This document shows positions 37,101-45,234 of a stretch of DNA of 64,000 bases, one piece after another; positions within the stretch are counted from its first letter, which is position 1; each line of letters begins with the position of its first letter. Origin of the DNA: Agrobacterium sp. a22-2 (GTDB taxonomy: Bacteria; Pseudomonadota; Alphaproteobacteria; Rhizobiales; Rhizobiaceae); assembly GCF_012276985.1 (NCBI RefSeq), contig NZ_JAAXMM010000017.1, positions 62,001-126,000 on the forward strand. The letters run 5' to 3'. The notes under the pieces were generated by a model, which worked only from the letters and a program-made list of their open reading frames with translations, ran no database searches and was not told the DNA's origin. A program made the position numbers and the translations under genes.

Positions 37101-37302
37101 GGTCCACGAACTCCGAGCGCAGGGAGCGGGCGGCGCGCCGCGTCGGCACCAGGATCGTCACTTTTGCCAGCGACAGCGGATCGGAAGGGTCGTATCGGAA
37201 ACCGTCGCAAAGGCGCCCGTCACAAAGGGAAGCGGCCAATAACCTTAGAAAGGGCTGGCCCGGCGGTATGGTCAGGACGTTGCGGCGACTGGCCTCTTCC
37301 AT
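34111..37302 (-). CDS. addB: AddB subunit of the AddAB helicase-nuclease
   Basis: Second subunit of the break-processing complex, with a degenerate helicase fold and a C-terminal nuclease of its own (DIIDYKTGSSPS). The N-terminal region VPTRRAARSL lies where a Walker A motif would be, so it is probably not an ATPase. The alphaproteobacterial form lacks the four iron-sulfur cysteines known in Bacillus AddB; I see none around the nuclease site. The protein has 1063 residues, and its ATG is three bases after the murU stop. Confidence 0.94.
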   Translation of the reverse strand: MEEASRRNVLTIPPGQPFLRLLAASLCDGRLCDGFRYDPSDPLSLAKVTILVPTRRAARSLRSEFVDLLGGQSAILPVIRPLGETDDDSGFFESDAPALFDLAPAISNTVRLLELAQLILAWRNRLPAIVLSIHSDTPLVAPASPADAVWLARALIELIDAVETEDGDWADLDRLDARDYASWWQLTLEFLRIASLFWPARLEELGRASPVRHRNALLRAEARRIAGLGDGGPVIVAGSTGSIPAATDLIAAIASLPQGVVVLPGLDLSMPQEQWQTIGGPADAGGLSDPAGRGHPQYGLFKLLEKLHVTRDDVTLLDPADETLSDRAEILSRAMAPAGATDGWTAWRDTFDDDRFDRAFADVALIETANEREEATAIAIALRLALEEPGADGDSRAALITPDRNLARRVTAELARFGIIADDSAGTPFSATPQGTLLNLALEAALRPGDPVAIVALLKHPLARFGFTEADCREAVDTLEIIALRGGIGSVDISALEPLLQAQAKAQAEDRHKRQWRVSMSEEALDRAGKLARTIALAVEPLAGLVVQRPDGGHLTSRLSLSGWAERSGRVLEAICAEPDGNLAALWSDEAGETLARLLSEVMQTDGQIEADGPQWIDIAMALVAGEAVKPAAMRHPRIFVFGTLEARLQSVDTLVLGGLNEGSWPGQTTNNPFLSRSMKTQMGLEPPEQQIGQLAHDFEMANGTRKLIYSRALRQGSAPTVASRWLQRLLALGGKGFASDLKARGNRYRHFADLIDSGSDQAPAMRPAPTPPVELQPKRYSFSEVGRLRRDPYAIYARRILRLDPVDPFNRDPGASERGTLYHRIVERFVREVPSPQDPDAAQRLHAIAQEVFDAERLPPHIDVVWRQRFVDVGRAFLHWERTRDRTATRILTEVPAGMELEQIGIRLTGVADRIDIKGGGFADIIDYKTGSSPSVSQARSLLDPQLALEAAALKAGAFRNAGRLTPENLLYVRLRPGHRFKAEAVNNELTGRGDNAKSAVDLGEQSIAELVRFVALLQAGEKGFVSRLMPAQQNDFSGEYDHLARVAEWSTAEAEEVAGDE

Positions 37303-37305
37303 GAT

Positions 37306-38037
37306 CTATACGCCGACTGTGAGGCGGGCGATCACGTCTTCCGCCGCGCCGATCGCGTCGGGCGTGCCGACCGTCAGCCAGTGGCCGTCCAGGCCGATGC
37401 CATAGAGCCGCCCGGCAGCGATCGCCCGGTCGAAATAGATGTTGAGGTTGAAGGCATCGTCCGGCGCATCGTCGAGCAGACCGGGCTGCATGGCCAGGGC
37501 GCCGGCATAAATGACCGGATGGGGATCCCCGGCCTGGTAGCGGGTCAGCAGTCCGTCCGCTGCCAGGTTGAAATCATTCTTGCCGTTATGGCCGGTGGTG
37601 CGGGCGGGATCGGCGCAGAGCATCACCATATCCATCCGATCAGGGTCGAAGGCGTCGCCAAGCCTTTGAAGATTGGTTTTCGCCGCCGTTTCGCTTTCGA
37701 TCCAGAACAGATCGGCGTTCATGACAAGTACGGTGCTGCGATCGAGCAGCTTCAATCCCTTGGCAAGCCCGCCGCCAGAATTCATCAGCCCAGCGCGTTC
37801 ATCGGAAACGATGATCTCCAGCCGAGGATAGTCCTTGAGATGATCCACCATCTGGTCGGCGAAGTGATGGACATTGACCACGGCACGGCGCACACCCGCC
37901 TCCGCCAGCAGGTCGAGCGCATAGTCGATCATCGGCTTGCCGGCGACACGGACCAGCGGTTTGGGGATCTGATCGGTTATCGGCCGCATCCGGGTGCCGA
38001 GCCCGGCTGCCAGAACCATCGCATTGGTGATTGTCAT
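37306..38037 (-). CDS. murU: MurNAc-1-phosphate uridylyltransferase (MurU) type nucleotidyltransferase
   Basis: Transfers UMP to MurNAc alpha-1-phosphate, giving UDP-MurNAc and so bypassing MurA in peptidoglycan recycling. The NTP-transferase signature AAGLGTRMRPITDQIPKPL is at residues 9-27, followed by KPMIDYAL. Length 243 residues fits MurU. The ATG at 38037 overlaps the stop of the upstream tsaE-amgK gene by four bases (ATGA), and AmgK makes the substrate of MurU, so the pair is a functional unit. A general sugar nucleotidyltransferase is possible but the gene pairing makes MurU much more likely. Confidence 0.85.
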   Translation of the reverse strand: MTITNAMVLAAGLGTRMRPITDQIPKPLVRVAGKPMIDYALDLLAEAGVRRAVVNVHHFADQMVDHLKDYPRLEIIVSDERAGLMNSGGGLAKGLKLLDRSTVLVMNADLFWIESETAAKTNLQRLGDAFDPDRMDMVMLCADPARTTGHNGKNDFNLAADGLLTRYQAGDPHPVIYAGALAMQPGLLDDAPDDAFNLNIYFDRAIAAGRLYGIGLDGHWLTVGTPDAIGAAEDVIARLTVGV

Positions 38038-39557
38038 CGTTCCTGCAGGGTTGATTCGGTGTGTCCGATTCCAACTCTTGCACACCATTCCCGCAAGGGG
38101 GCAAGCGCCTCGTGCTCGAAGGCCACCGAAAGATGCCAGAGCGTGCGCGGCATGTGCTTCATATAGGCGGGCTTCTTGTCCCTCTGCATCAGGCGAACCC
38201 AAAGCCCGTTGAGCTTGCAGGCCCGCTGCGCCGACATGATCGCCCAGCTCTTCAGGAACGAGGCCTCATCGAAGCTTCCGCCCGCCCGCCGTGCGGCCAG
38301 ATAATCCTGCATCAGCTGGTCCGCCAAAGGGCGATCCACGGTCACGCGGGCATCCTGGACGATCGACACCAGGTCATAGGCAGACGGGCCGATCATCGCA
38401 TCCTGGAAATCGATCAGTCCGATCCGCTTTATGCCGTCCTCCTGTGCCCGCCAGATGATGTTCGGCGAATGGAAGTCGCGCAGCACCAACGTCTTTTCAA
38501 CGGTGGAGAGCTGGTCGATCAGTCCGTCCCAGATGGCAAGATACTGCTCCCGCTCAACTGTTGTGGCCGGCGCGTTGCGTTTCCATGGCAGGTGCCAGTC
38601 CAGCAGCAGTTCGACCTCCATCTTCATGGCGGTCCGGTCAAAATCGGGGATGCGGTGGATATGGTCGCCGGTGACGGCAATGTCCCGCTCGAAGGGCGTC
38701 TGGTGAATACGGGCGAGACAGGCGACCGAGGCACGATAGCGCTCGGCAATCGGCCGGCCCGCCTCATCGATCACCATGCCGGTGCCGAGGTCTTCGATCA
38801 GCAAAATGCCCTGCTCGTAATCGCCGTCGAGAATCTTCGGTGCGGCAAATCCCTTGCTTCGCAGAGTTTTCGCCAGCGCGACGAAGGGGTAGACGTCTTC
38901 GGCGAGATGGGCGATCTGCGAATAGGGCTTTCCGTCGCGGATCGGCGGGCCGTTCGGCTGGCGCGGCGCATCCATCAGAACCATACGGTCGCGGCCGGTC
39001 GCCAGAACATACTCATAGGCACGTGTCGAGGCGTCGCCGGTCAGATGTCGGCGTTGCGCATCACCAAGCCCTTGGCTGGCGAGAAATTGCCGGATGACGA
39101 GAACGCGGCGAATGCGGGCAAGCCTCGGCTCGGATCCGCTGATAGTCAGACGTCGGCCGCCGGCGGGTTCGAAGCCGAAAGTCAAGGTGATCAGGTCGGT
39201 CGGCAGCAGATCGGCAGCCTTGTCAGGCCATTCCACCAGGCAGACGCCGGCTTCCAGCGCCTCCTCGAAGCCGAGTTCATAAAGTTCCGACGGATCACCC
39301 AGCCGGTAGAGGTCGAAATGGGCGATGGGCAGACGCAGATCGTAGGTCTGGACCAGGGTGAAGGTGGGACTTGGAACTTCAAGGTGGTCGTCATCGGCCA
39401 TGGCGCGCAGCAATGCCCGCGCCAGCGTCGACTTGCCCGCGCCCAGATCACCCGACAGCGCCAGGCAATCGCCTTTCCGGACGGCAAGCGCCAGATCTTC
39501 TCCAAGCCTTGCCGTATCGGTTTCGCTGGCAAGCGAAAGAGAGATTGTTCCGGTCAT
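38034..39557 (-). CDS. TsaE-AmgK fusion: tRNA t6A ATPase plus anomeric sugar kinase
   Basis: A single 507-residue frame joins two proteins. Residues 1-148 are TsaE, with Walker A SGDLGAGKS (35-43), VPSPTFTLVQ (61-70), HFDLYRL (80-86) and VEWPDKAADLLP; TsaE helps make N6-threonylcarbamoyladenosine at tRNA A37. Residues about 155-507 are an aminoglycoside-phosphotransferase-fold kinase with RDFHSPN (360-366) and IDFQD (382-386), matching AmgK, which phosphorylates MurNAc/GlcNAc at the anomeric carbon. The start is ATG at 39557, four bases after the divL stop. The TsaE-kinase fusion is seen in Alphaproteobacteria. MurU follows directly. Confidence 0.88.
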   Translation of the reverse strand: MTGTISLSLASETDTARLGEDLALAVRKGDCLALSGDLGAGKSTLARALLRAMADDDHLEVPSPTFTLVQTYDLRLPIAHFDLYRLGDPSELYELGFEEALEAGVCLVEWPDKAADLLPTDLITLTFGFEPAGGRRLTISGSEPRLARIRRVLVIRQFLASQGLGDAQRRHLTGDASTRAYEYVLATGRDRMVLMDAPRQPNGPPIRDGKPYSQIAHLAEDVYPFVALAKTLRSKGFAAPKILDGDYEQGILLIEDLGTGMVIDEAGRPIAERYRASVACLARIHQTPFERDIAVTGDHIHRIPDFDRTAMKMEVELLLDWHLPWKRNAPATTVEREQYLAIWDGLIDQLSTVEKTLVLRDFHSPNIIWRAQEDGIKRIGLIDFQDAMIGPSAYDLVSIVQDARVTVDRPLADQLMQDYLAARRAGGSFDEASFLKSWAIMSAQRACKLNGLWVRLMQRDKKPAYMKHMPRTLWHLSVAFEHEALAPLREWCARVGIGHTESTLQER

Positions 39558-39561
39558 GGCA

Positions 39562-42162
39562 TCATTCGGCAGCGATGGACTGCGGCATGGTATTGGACGG
39601 AATGCGGCAGAGAACCGTCGTCCCTTGTCCCGGGCTGCTCTCGATCGACACGGCACCGTTGTGAAGGCTGACGAAGCTCTCGACGATCGACAGCCCCAGG
39701 CCGGCGCCGCTGCGCTTGCCGCCCTTGCCGCTTGCCGAGAACCGCTGGAAGACGGCAGGGAGCATATCTTGGGCAATGCCGCAGCCGCTGTCACTGACGG
39801 AGAAGACGAAGTCTTCGCCCTCGCGCCAGCATTTGAGCGTGACGGAACCGCCTTCGGCCGAAAAATTGACGGCATTGGTCAAGATCTTGATGAGGATCTG
39901 CTTCAGGCGCTGCTGATCGGCAATCAGAGTTCCAAGCTGCGCCGGTGCCGAAATTTCCAGCGTCACGTTGCTTTCCTGCAGCCGGTCGGTCATCTGGATC
40001 GATACGTCATCCAACAGGTCGCCAAGATCGATCTGCGAATAGTTAAGCCGCATGATCCCCGCATCGACGGTCGCCAGATCAAGAATGTCGTTGACGATGG
40101 TCAGCAGGACCGACGACGAGGTGGAAATATGATCGACATATTCCGACTGGCGCTGGTTGAGCGGGCCGGTCGAGGGGGCCTTCAGAAGATCGGTGAAGCC
40201 GATGATATTGGTCAGCGGCGACCGTAGCTCATAGGAGACATGCTGGACGAAATCGTTCTTGAGCTCGTCGGCCTTGCGAAGCGCTTCATTCTTTTCCTTC
40301 AGTGCCCGTTCGGCACGAACGCTGTCGGTCATGTTGACGAAGGTCAGCATGGTCTGGGCGTTGGGCAGCGGGATCACTGCATAGTCGAGGACGAGGCCGG
40401 AAAACAGCTCGATGGTACCGTCGCTCGATGGCCGCTCGTCTTCAAAGCTGGTGATCATCTGGCTGAACGCCTTCCAGCCATCCGCTTTGTCATAGGACGG
40501 TGCGCAGGCGGTTTCGATCGCCCGGATATGGGTGCCCGGCGTCGCCTCGGCCTCGCTGATCCCCCAGAGGGCCCGGAAAGCCGGATTTGAAAGCCGGATG
40601 CGTCCGTCTGGCCCGAACACGGCGACGCCTTCCGACAGATGATCGATGGTCTCGCCCTGAACCCGTACCAGCGTGTTGTATCGTGTCTCAAGATCGACCT
40701 GCTCGGTCAGGTTCTCGAAGACCCAGGTCGCGCCGCCCTGCGGATGGGCGGAGGCGATAACCCGCAGCGTCTGTCCGTTGGGCAGATGCCAGAGATCCGT
40801 CTGGGTATCGATGGCGCGGTAGACGGAAAGCGTATTTTCCTTCCAGGTCTTCCAGTTCAGCTGCTCCGGCAGCTTGTTGGCAGACCGCAGGCGATCGAGC
40901 AGCTCGCTATTGTCCGGTCGCGTTTCGAGGAACGCCGGCTCAAGGCCCCAAAGCTGTACGAAGGCCTGGTTGTAGAACTGCAGTCGGCGGTCGCCGTCAA
41001 AGATGGCGACGGGGGTTGCCAGATGGTCGAGTGTTTCGGCGTGGCTTTTCAGGGTTCGTTGCAACTCTTCCTTCAATGCTTCGGCACGCGAAACGTCGAT
41101 GGCCATGCCGCATGACCCGGCCGGCGTCTTGGTGTCGACCACATCGAAAAAGGTGCGGTTGCCGTGAACCACGGTGGACACTGTGTCGTGGAACGCTGTT
41201 TCCGGCGTCAACACAGCACGGATTCTCTCCCGTACAATCGAGCCTAGAACCTCGCGGCTTTCGCCGATGGCCTGGCCTGGCGAACTGGCTTCGACCGCCT
41301 CGCTATAGGCGTGGTTGACCCAGGTCAGGCGGCCTTCATTGTCGCGCTGCCAGACCGGCTGTTCGATCGCGTCGAGCAATGCCTCGAAGGTCTCGACGGC
41401 ATTCTTCATCCGAGCTTTTTCGATCTTCAGCTCGGCCAGTTCGGCGCGCAGGTTGTTGAGCGCCACGAACCGCGCAAAGGCGCGGCCGCCGGAGACGCGC
41501 CCCTGGATCTCCAGGACCTCGTCCCGTTGGGTCTCGACGATCAGATCGAAACTCTGGGCATTGAAGCGCAGCCGCTCGATCGCCTGTTCCAGTTCGGTTG
41601 CCGAAGCGGCTCTCAGCCATTTGCCGAAGGCCAGGAAGTCGTTGTCGTTCTGCGGCGCGCCGGTTTCACCCGGCAGATGCCCAAGAAATTCGGGCTTGCC
41701 ATTGTGTCCGTCCCAGATGACGATCCGCCGGTTCTTGTCGGCGATCAGGGCCTGATAACGGGATATGCGCTGTTGGGCGTCGGAGAGCGCCGAGCGGATT
41801 TCCTGGCTCTCCGCTTCGATGCTGCCCCGTTGCCGCTGCAGCCAGAGAGCCGAAAGGGCAGTCGCCGAGATGGCGCCGACGACCAGTGCCAGGCCAACGA
41901 TCTCGAAGGAGGTAATGCTGGACGTCGATGCGGGAAGCAGGGTTTCGGCCCGCGCCGCACCCGCTCCGATGGCAAACCCGGCAAGCACCGTTCCGGCGCG
42001 AAGAAGATGGCAGGCGTCAATCACCGCGCGACCCCGGCTGCGGCCCATGATTCCGCATCGAAACAGACCGCCTGCCGAGGACTGGATCCAGCCACGCGTC
42101 GCTGTTTCATCGGCGCCGCCCTTGGTGACCGGGGCGCTCGAAAATTCTTTTTTTACCGACAT
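39562..42162 (-). CDS. divL: DivL-type PAS-domain kinase with tyrosine in place of the phospho-histidine
   Basis: Membrane PAS-histidine-kinase architecture: N-terminal hydrophobic segments (about 45-70 and 85-107), coiled region, three PAS-like domains (about 260-360, 375-490, 500-615), then DHp and ATPase domains. The H-box reads HVSYELRSPLT, so Tyr644 stands where other kinases have the phosphorylated His. This is the hallmark of Caulobacter DivL, which relays DivK status to CckA and so controls CtrA. The ATPase core is intact (SDSGCGIAQDM, GAGLGLSIVESF). The start at 42162 is uncertain. A plain histidine kinase is excluded by the Tyr. Confidence 0.85.
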   Translation of the reverse strand: MSVKKEFSSAPVTKGGADETATRGWIQSSAGGLFRCGIMGRSRGRAVIDACHLLRAGTVLAGFAIGAGAARAETLLPASTSSITSFEIVGLALVVGAISATALSALWLQRQRGSIEAESQEIRSALSDAQQRISRYQALIADKNRRIVIWDGHNGKPEFLGHLPGETGAPQNDNDFLAFGKWLRAASATELEQAIERLRFNAQSFDLIVETQRDEVLEIQGRVSGGRAFARFVALNNLRAELAELKIEKARMKNAVETFEALLDAIEQPVWQRDNEGRLTWVNHAYSEAVEASSPGQAIGESREVLGSIVRERIRAVLTPETAFHDTVSTVVHGNRTFFDVVDTKTPAGSCGMAIDVSRAEALKEELQRTLKSHAETLDHLATPVAIFDGDRRLQFYNQAFVQLWGLEPAFLETRPDNSELLDRLRSANKLPEQLNWKTWKENTLSVYRAIDTQTDLWHLPNGQTLRVIASAHPQGGATWVFENLTEQVDLETRYNTLVRVQGETIDHLSEGVAVFGPDGRIRLSNPAFRALWGISEAEATPGTHIRAIETACAPSYDKADGWKAFSQMITSFEDERPSSDGTIELFSGLVLDYAVIPLPNAQTMLTFVNMTDSVRAERALKEKNEALRKADELKNDFVQHVSYELRSPLTNIIGFTDLLKAPSTGPLNQRQSEYVDHISTSSSVLLTIVNDILDLATVDAGIMRLNYSQIDLGDLLDDVSIQMTDRLQESNVTLEISAPAQLGTLIADQQRLKQILIKILTNAVNFSAEGGSVTLKCWREGEDFVFSVSDSGCGIAQDMLPAVFQRFSASGKGGKRSGAGLGLSIVESFVSLHNGAVSIESSPGQGTTVLCRIPSNTMPQSIAAE

Positions 42163-42299
42163 CCTCGGTCTGTCTCCGTCATATGTGCCGCATCGTCGAC
42201 AAGACATCCCAATTTCGCATCGCTGCAGGAACGCAAGCGGTGCGAATCAAGTTCTAAAACAATACCGTCTAAGGGAATCTGCGGGAAGGGCGTGCCCCA

Positions 42300-42333
42300 A
42301 AAAAGAAAACGCGGCCTTTGTCAAGGCCGCGTT
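42300..42333 (-). terminator. Rho-independent terminator of ahcY
   Basis: Eleven-base stem AACGCGGCCTT / AAGGCCGCGTT with a 4-base loop. On the minus strand it is followed by TTCTTTTTT, a good U-tract. It lies about 30 bases past the ahcY stop codon. Confidence 0.92.
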
Positions 42334-42364
42334 ACACTATATGTTGTGGATATGAAGAGGTCTG

Positions 42365-43765
42365 TTAATATCTGTAGTGGTCTGCCTTGAACGGTCCGGT
42401 CGTCGTGACGCCGATATAGGCGGCCTGCTCGTCCGAGAGTTCGGTCAGCTTGACGCCGAGCTTGGCGAGATGCAGGCGAGCCACCTTCTCGTCGAGGTGC
42501 TTGGGCAGGACATAGACTTCGTTCTTGTAGTGGTCAGGCTTGGTGAACAGTTCGATCTGGGCCAGAACCTGGTTGGTGAACGAGGCGGACATCACGAAAG
42601 ACGGATGACCGGTGGCGTTACCGAGGTTCAGCAGGCGGCCTTCCGACAGAAGGATCATGCGGTTGCCCTTGGGGAACTCGATCACGTCGACCTGCGGCTT
42701 GATATTGGTCCATTTCAGGTTCTTCAGCGCGGCAACCTGGATCTCGTTGTCGAAGTGGCCGATGTTGCCGACGATCGCCATGTCCTTCATCTCGCGCATA
42801 TGCTCGATGCGGATGACGTCCTTGTTGCCGGTCGTGGTGATGAAGATGTCGGCAGACGAGACGACGTCTTCAAGGGTTACCACTTCGAAGCCGTCCATGG
42901 CGGCCTGCAAAGCGCAGATCGGATCGACTTCCGTCACCTTGACGCGGGCGCCGGCGCCGCGCAGCGACGCGGCCGAACCCTTGCCGACATCGCCGTAGCC
43001 GCAGACGACGGCAACCTTGCCGGCCATCATCACGTCGGTGCCGCGGCGGATGCCGTCGACCAGCGATTCCTTGCAGCCGTACTTGTTGTCGAACTTCGAC
43101 TTGGTCACGCTGTCGTTGACGTTGATCGCCGGGAAGGGAAGGAGACCCTTCTTCGACAATTCGTACAGACGGTGAACGCCCGTGGTGGTTTCTTCGGTCA
43201 CGCCCTTGATGGCGTCGCGCTGTTTGGTGAACCAGCCGGGCGATGCCTTGAGGCGCTTCTTGATCTGGGCCACCAGAATGACTTCTTCTTCGGACTGCGG
43301 ATTGGACAGCACGTCCTCGCCGGCCTCGGCGCGGGCGCCAAGCAGGATATACATGGTGGCATCGCCGCCATCATCCAGGATCATGTTGGAGAAACCGCCA
43401 TCGGCCCACTGGAAGATCCTGTCGGTATATTCCCAGTAGTCCTCAAGGCTTTCACCCTTGATCGCGAAAACCGGAACGCCCGTTGCGGCGATTGCGGCGG
43501 CGGCGTGATCCTGGGTGGAGAAGATGTTGCAGGATGCCCAGCGAACCTCGGCGCCCAGCGCCGTCAGGGTTTCGATCAGGACAGCCGTCTGGATCGTCAT
43601 GTGCAGCGAACCGGTGATCCGGGCGCCCTTCAGCGGCTTGGACGCGCCAAGCTCTTCGCGGCAGGCCATCAGGCCGGGCATTTCAGTTTCAGCGATGTCC
43701 AGTTCCTTGCGGCCGTAGGCGGCAAGGCCGATATCGGCGACAACGTAGTCCTTGTGTGTGCTCAT
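42365..43765 (-). CDS. ahcY: Adenosylhomocysteinase (SAH hydrolase)
   Basis: NAD-dependent enzyme that splits S-adenosylhomocysteine into homocysteine and adenosine, completing the methylation cycle. Clear motifs: the NAD-binding VVCGYGDVGKGSAASLRG, and the C-terminal GPFKADHYRY end. Length is 466 residues with no gaps. It has its own terminator, and a large palindrome lies about 135 bases upstream of the ATG (43902-43933), a likely operator. It is the only gene in a unit between ptsH and divL. Confidence 0.97.
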   Translation of the reverse strand: MSTHKDYVVADIGLAAYGRKELDIAETEMPGLMACREELGASKPLKGARITGSLHMTIQTAVLIETLTALGAEVRWASCNIFSTQDHAAAAIAATGVPVFAIKGESLEDYWEYTDRIFQWADGGFSNMILDDGGDATMYILLGARAEAGEDVLSNPQSEEEVILVAQIKKRLKASPGWFTKQRDAIKGVTEETTTGVHRLYELSKKGLLPFPAINVNDSVTKSKFDNKYGCKESLVDGIRRGTDVMMAGKVAVVCGYGDVGKGSAASLRGAGARVKVTEVDPICALQAAMDGFEVVTLEDVVSSADIFITTTGNKDVIRIEHMREMKDMAIVGNIGHFDNEIQVAALKNLKWTNIKPQVDVIEFPKGNRMILLSEGRLLNLGNATGHPSFVMSASFTNQVLAQIELFTKPDHYKNEVYVLPKHLDEKVARLHLAKLGVKLTELSDEQAAYIGVTTTGPFKADHYRY

Positions 43766-43901
43766 GAAGCTCTCCAGGCGTGGATTGAGGCGCTTCCGAC
43801 CTGTTCTTCCGATGGGAATGACAGCTCTGACGCCGATGGCACCCGCGCTTTTGGGCGACGGATCTCTGCCTGCCGTTTAGCAGGCTTTCCACAGTCTGGC
43901 A

Positions 43902-43933
43902 ATAAAGATATAAAGAGGTCTTTATATCTTTAT
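43902..43933. promoter_or_regulatory. 32-base perfect palindrome upstream of ahcY (candidate operator)
   Basis: Two perfect 15-base arms, ATAAAGATATAAAGA and TCTTTATATCTTTAT, are separated by GG. It is AT-rich, unlike the surrounding sequence, and has no T-run, so it is not a terminator. It begins 136 bases upstream of the ahcY start. An SahR-type (ArsR-family) regulator of the methionine cycle is a plausible binder, by inference only. A second element, the hairpin GCCTGC/GCAGGC at 43868-43885, lies between it and the gene. Confidence 0.75.
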
Positions 43934-43947
43934 GTTTGCTTTCTGAA

Positions 43948-44232
43948 TCAGATTTCCTCGCCGAACCGGTTGGCGATCAGTTCTGCAAGAGCCTCCAAGG
44001 CTTCGCAGGCCTGGTTGCCGCTTGCGGTGACGAGAATGGTGCTGCCGGGGCTGGCGGCCAGCATCATCAGGCCCATGATCGACGTTCCGCCGACGGTCGT
44101 GCCGTCCCTGGCGACGGTGATCGCCGCGTCGTAGCCCTGAACGGTCTGGACGAATTTGGCCGATGCCCGGGCATGAAGTCCACGCTTGTTGATGATCAGC
44201 AGTTCGCGGGAAAGGGGATTGGACGAATTCAA
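43948..44232 (-). CDS. ptsH: Phosphocarrier protein HPr
   Basis: Small phosphotransferase-system carrier. The active-site His20 lies in RGLHARASAKF and the regulatory Ser51 in GGTSIMGLMML, the residue that HPr kinase phosphorylates. Length is 94 residues. The start is a TTG at 44232; there is no ATG before the conserved RGLHARA block. Its neighbours EIIA and HprK supply a partner and the serine kinase. No enzyme I gene is in this window, so the phosphoryl donor must come from elsewhere. Confidence 0.94.
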   Translation of the reverse strand: MNSSNPLSRELLIINKRGLHARASAKFVQTVQGYDAAITVARDGTTVGGTSIMGLMMLAASPGSTILVTASGNQACEALEALAELIANRFGEEI

Positions 44233-44244
44233 GGGCCTGACCCG

Positions 44245-44646
44245 CTATTTGCCGCTGAGAACGCGGCTTGCGACATTGATGTATTTCCGTCCCGCTTCGG
44301 AGGCATCGACCAACGCTTTTTCCATGTTGTTCTCGCCGCGCACACCCGCCAGCTTGATCAGCATGGGCAGGTTGACGCCGGCGATAACCTCGATCCGACC
44401 GTTGTTCATCACCGAGATGGCAAGATTGGAAGGTGTTCCGCCAAACATGTCTGTCAGAATGATCACGCCATGACCGTCATCGGCGCGCATCACCGCGTCT
44501 AGTATATCCTGACGGCGCTGATCCATATCATCTTCCGGACCAATGGATACCGTTTCAATAAACTTCTGCGGGCCGACCACGTGCTCCACAGCGTAACGAA
44601 ACTCTTCAGCCAGCTTGCCATGAGTGACAAGCACAAGTCCGATCAT
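44245..44646 (-). CDS. PTS system EIIA, mannose-type (ManX-like) domain
   Basis: EIIA of the mannose/fructose family that accepts phosphate from HPr. The phosphorylated histidine is His9 in LVTHGKLAEEF, and the family's second conserved block is ILTDMFGGTPSN. Length is 133 residues, so only the IIA domain is present and no IIB/C/D permease follows. In rhizobia such lone EIIA proteins act in regulation, not sugar uptake, and are linked to hprK and chvG. ATG start at 44646. Confidence 0.93.
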   Translation of the reverse strand: MIGLVLVTHGKLAEEFRYAVEHVVGPQKFIETVSIGPEDDMDQRRQDILDAVMRADDGHGVIILTDMFGGTPSNLAISVMNNGRIEVIAGVNLPMLIKLAGVRGENNMEKALVDASEAGRKYINVASRVLSGK

Positions 44647-44754
44647 TCGATTATCGCTCCCTAGCTTTACGCTACCGATCGCCAGTTACCGCAATGCAAC
44701 AGGTTCGTCCATCATCGGGCCGCCATCTTGGCAATGAAAATGCGAAGTGCAAGC

Positions 44755-45234
44755 TTAAAATGATAGTCCTTTGGACAGGGGCGAGCCTGTGCGAGCGGAA
44801 ATCAGCGCCGCAATGGCCGCCAATGGCTCACCGATATCGCGCGGCACGCGTATCCCCGGCAGCCTGCAATGCGGCAGGACGTCGACCATTTCACCGTCCG
44901 GAGGAAGCCGTTCCGCCTCGTCCCCCGCCACCGGAAGAATAGCATAGTCCAGCACCGCGGCACCGATATGCGGGACCGTCACGATCCCGCCGTAGCGCAG
45001 TTCGAGAAGCCCCTTGATGCTCTCCGGCCCGCTGGCAATCAGCCGGTCGCCGTGCAGAGAGACGATAACTCGGTCGTCGGAGACAAGCGCGGCGAATTGC
45101 TGCCTTCTACGGGCGTCGGCCATGCATGCAAAGGCCAGCGACGACTTCCCCGCACCTGACGGGCCAATGAACAACAGGCCCGTCGTGCCGATAACGATCG
45201 CGGTCGCATGAACATTGGCCTGCACCGTGGTCAT
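44755..45234 (-). CDS. hprK: Short HPr kinase/phosphorylase
   Basis: Kinase that phosphorylates Ser of HPr, here Ser51. The Walker A GPSGAGKS is at residues 24-31, and VPHIGAAVL and RLPGIRVPRDIGEPL match the C-terminal region of the family. It is only 159 residues; Firmicute HprK has a further N-terminal domain, so this is the short alphaproteobacterial form that lacks it. Its ATG overlaps the chvG stop by four bases (ATGA). ptsH and EIIA lie downstream, so the four genes likely form a regulatory operon. Confidence 0.93.
   Translation of the reverse strand: MTTVQANVHATAIVIGTTGLLFIGPSGAGKSSLAFACMADARRRQQFAALVSDDRVIVSLHGDRLIASGPESIKGLLELRYGGIVTVPHIGAAVLDYAILPVAGDEAERLPPDGEMVDVLPHCRLPGIRVPRDIGEPLAAIAALISARTGSPLSKGLSF

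Noticed and set aside
36481..37242. Long open frames on the plus strand inside addB and addA, and similar antisense frames inside other genes
   Set aside because: They are side effects of high GC; composition is Arg/Pro/Gly/Ala-rich, no domains, and they lie opposite clearly conserved proteins.
43766..43901. Possible SAM/SAH riboswitch in the ahcY leader
   Set aside because: There is a hairpin (GCCTGC/GCAGGC) but none of the conserved loops of SAM-II, SAM/SAH or SAH riboswitches that I could recognise; the palindrome upstream is better explained as DNA operator.
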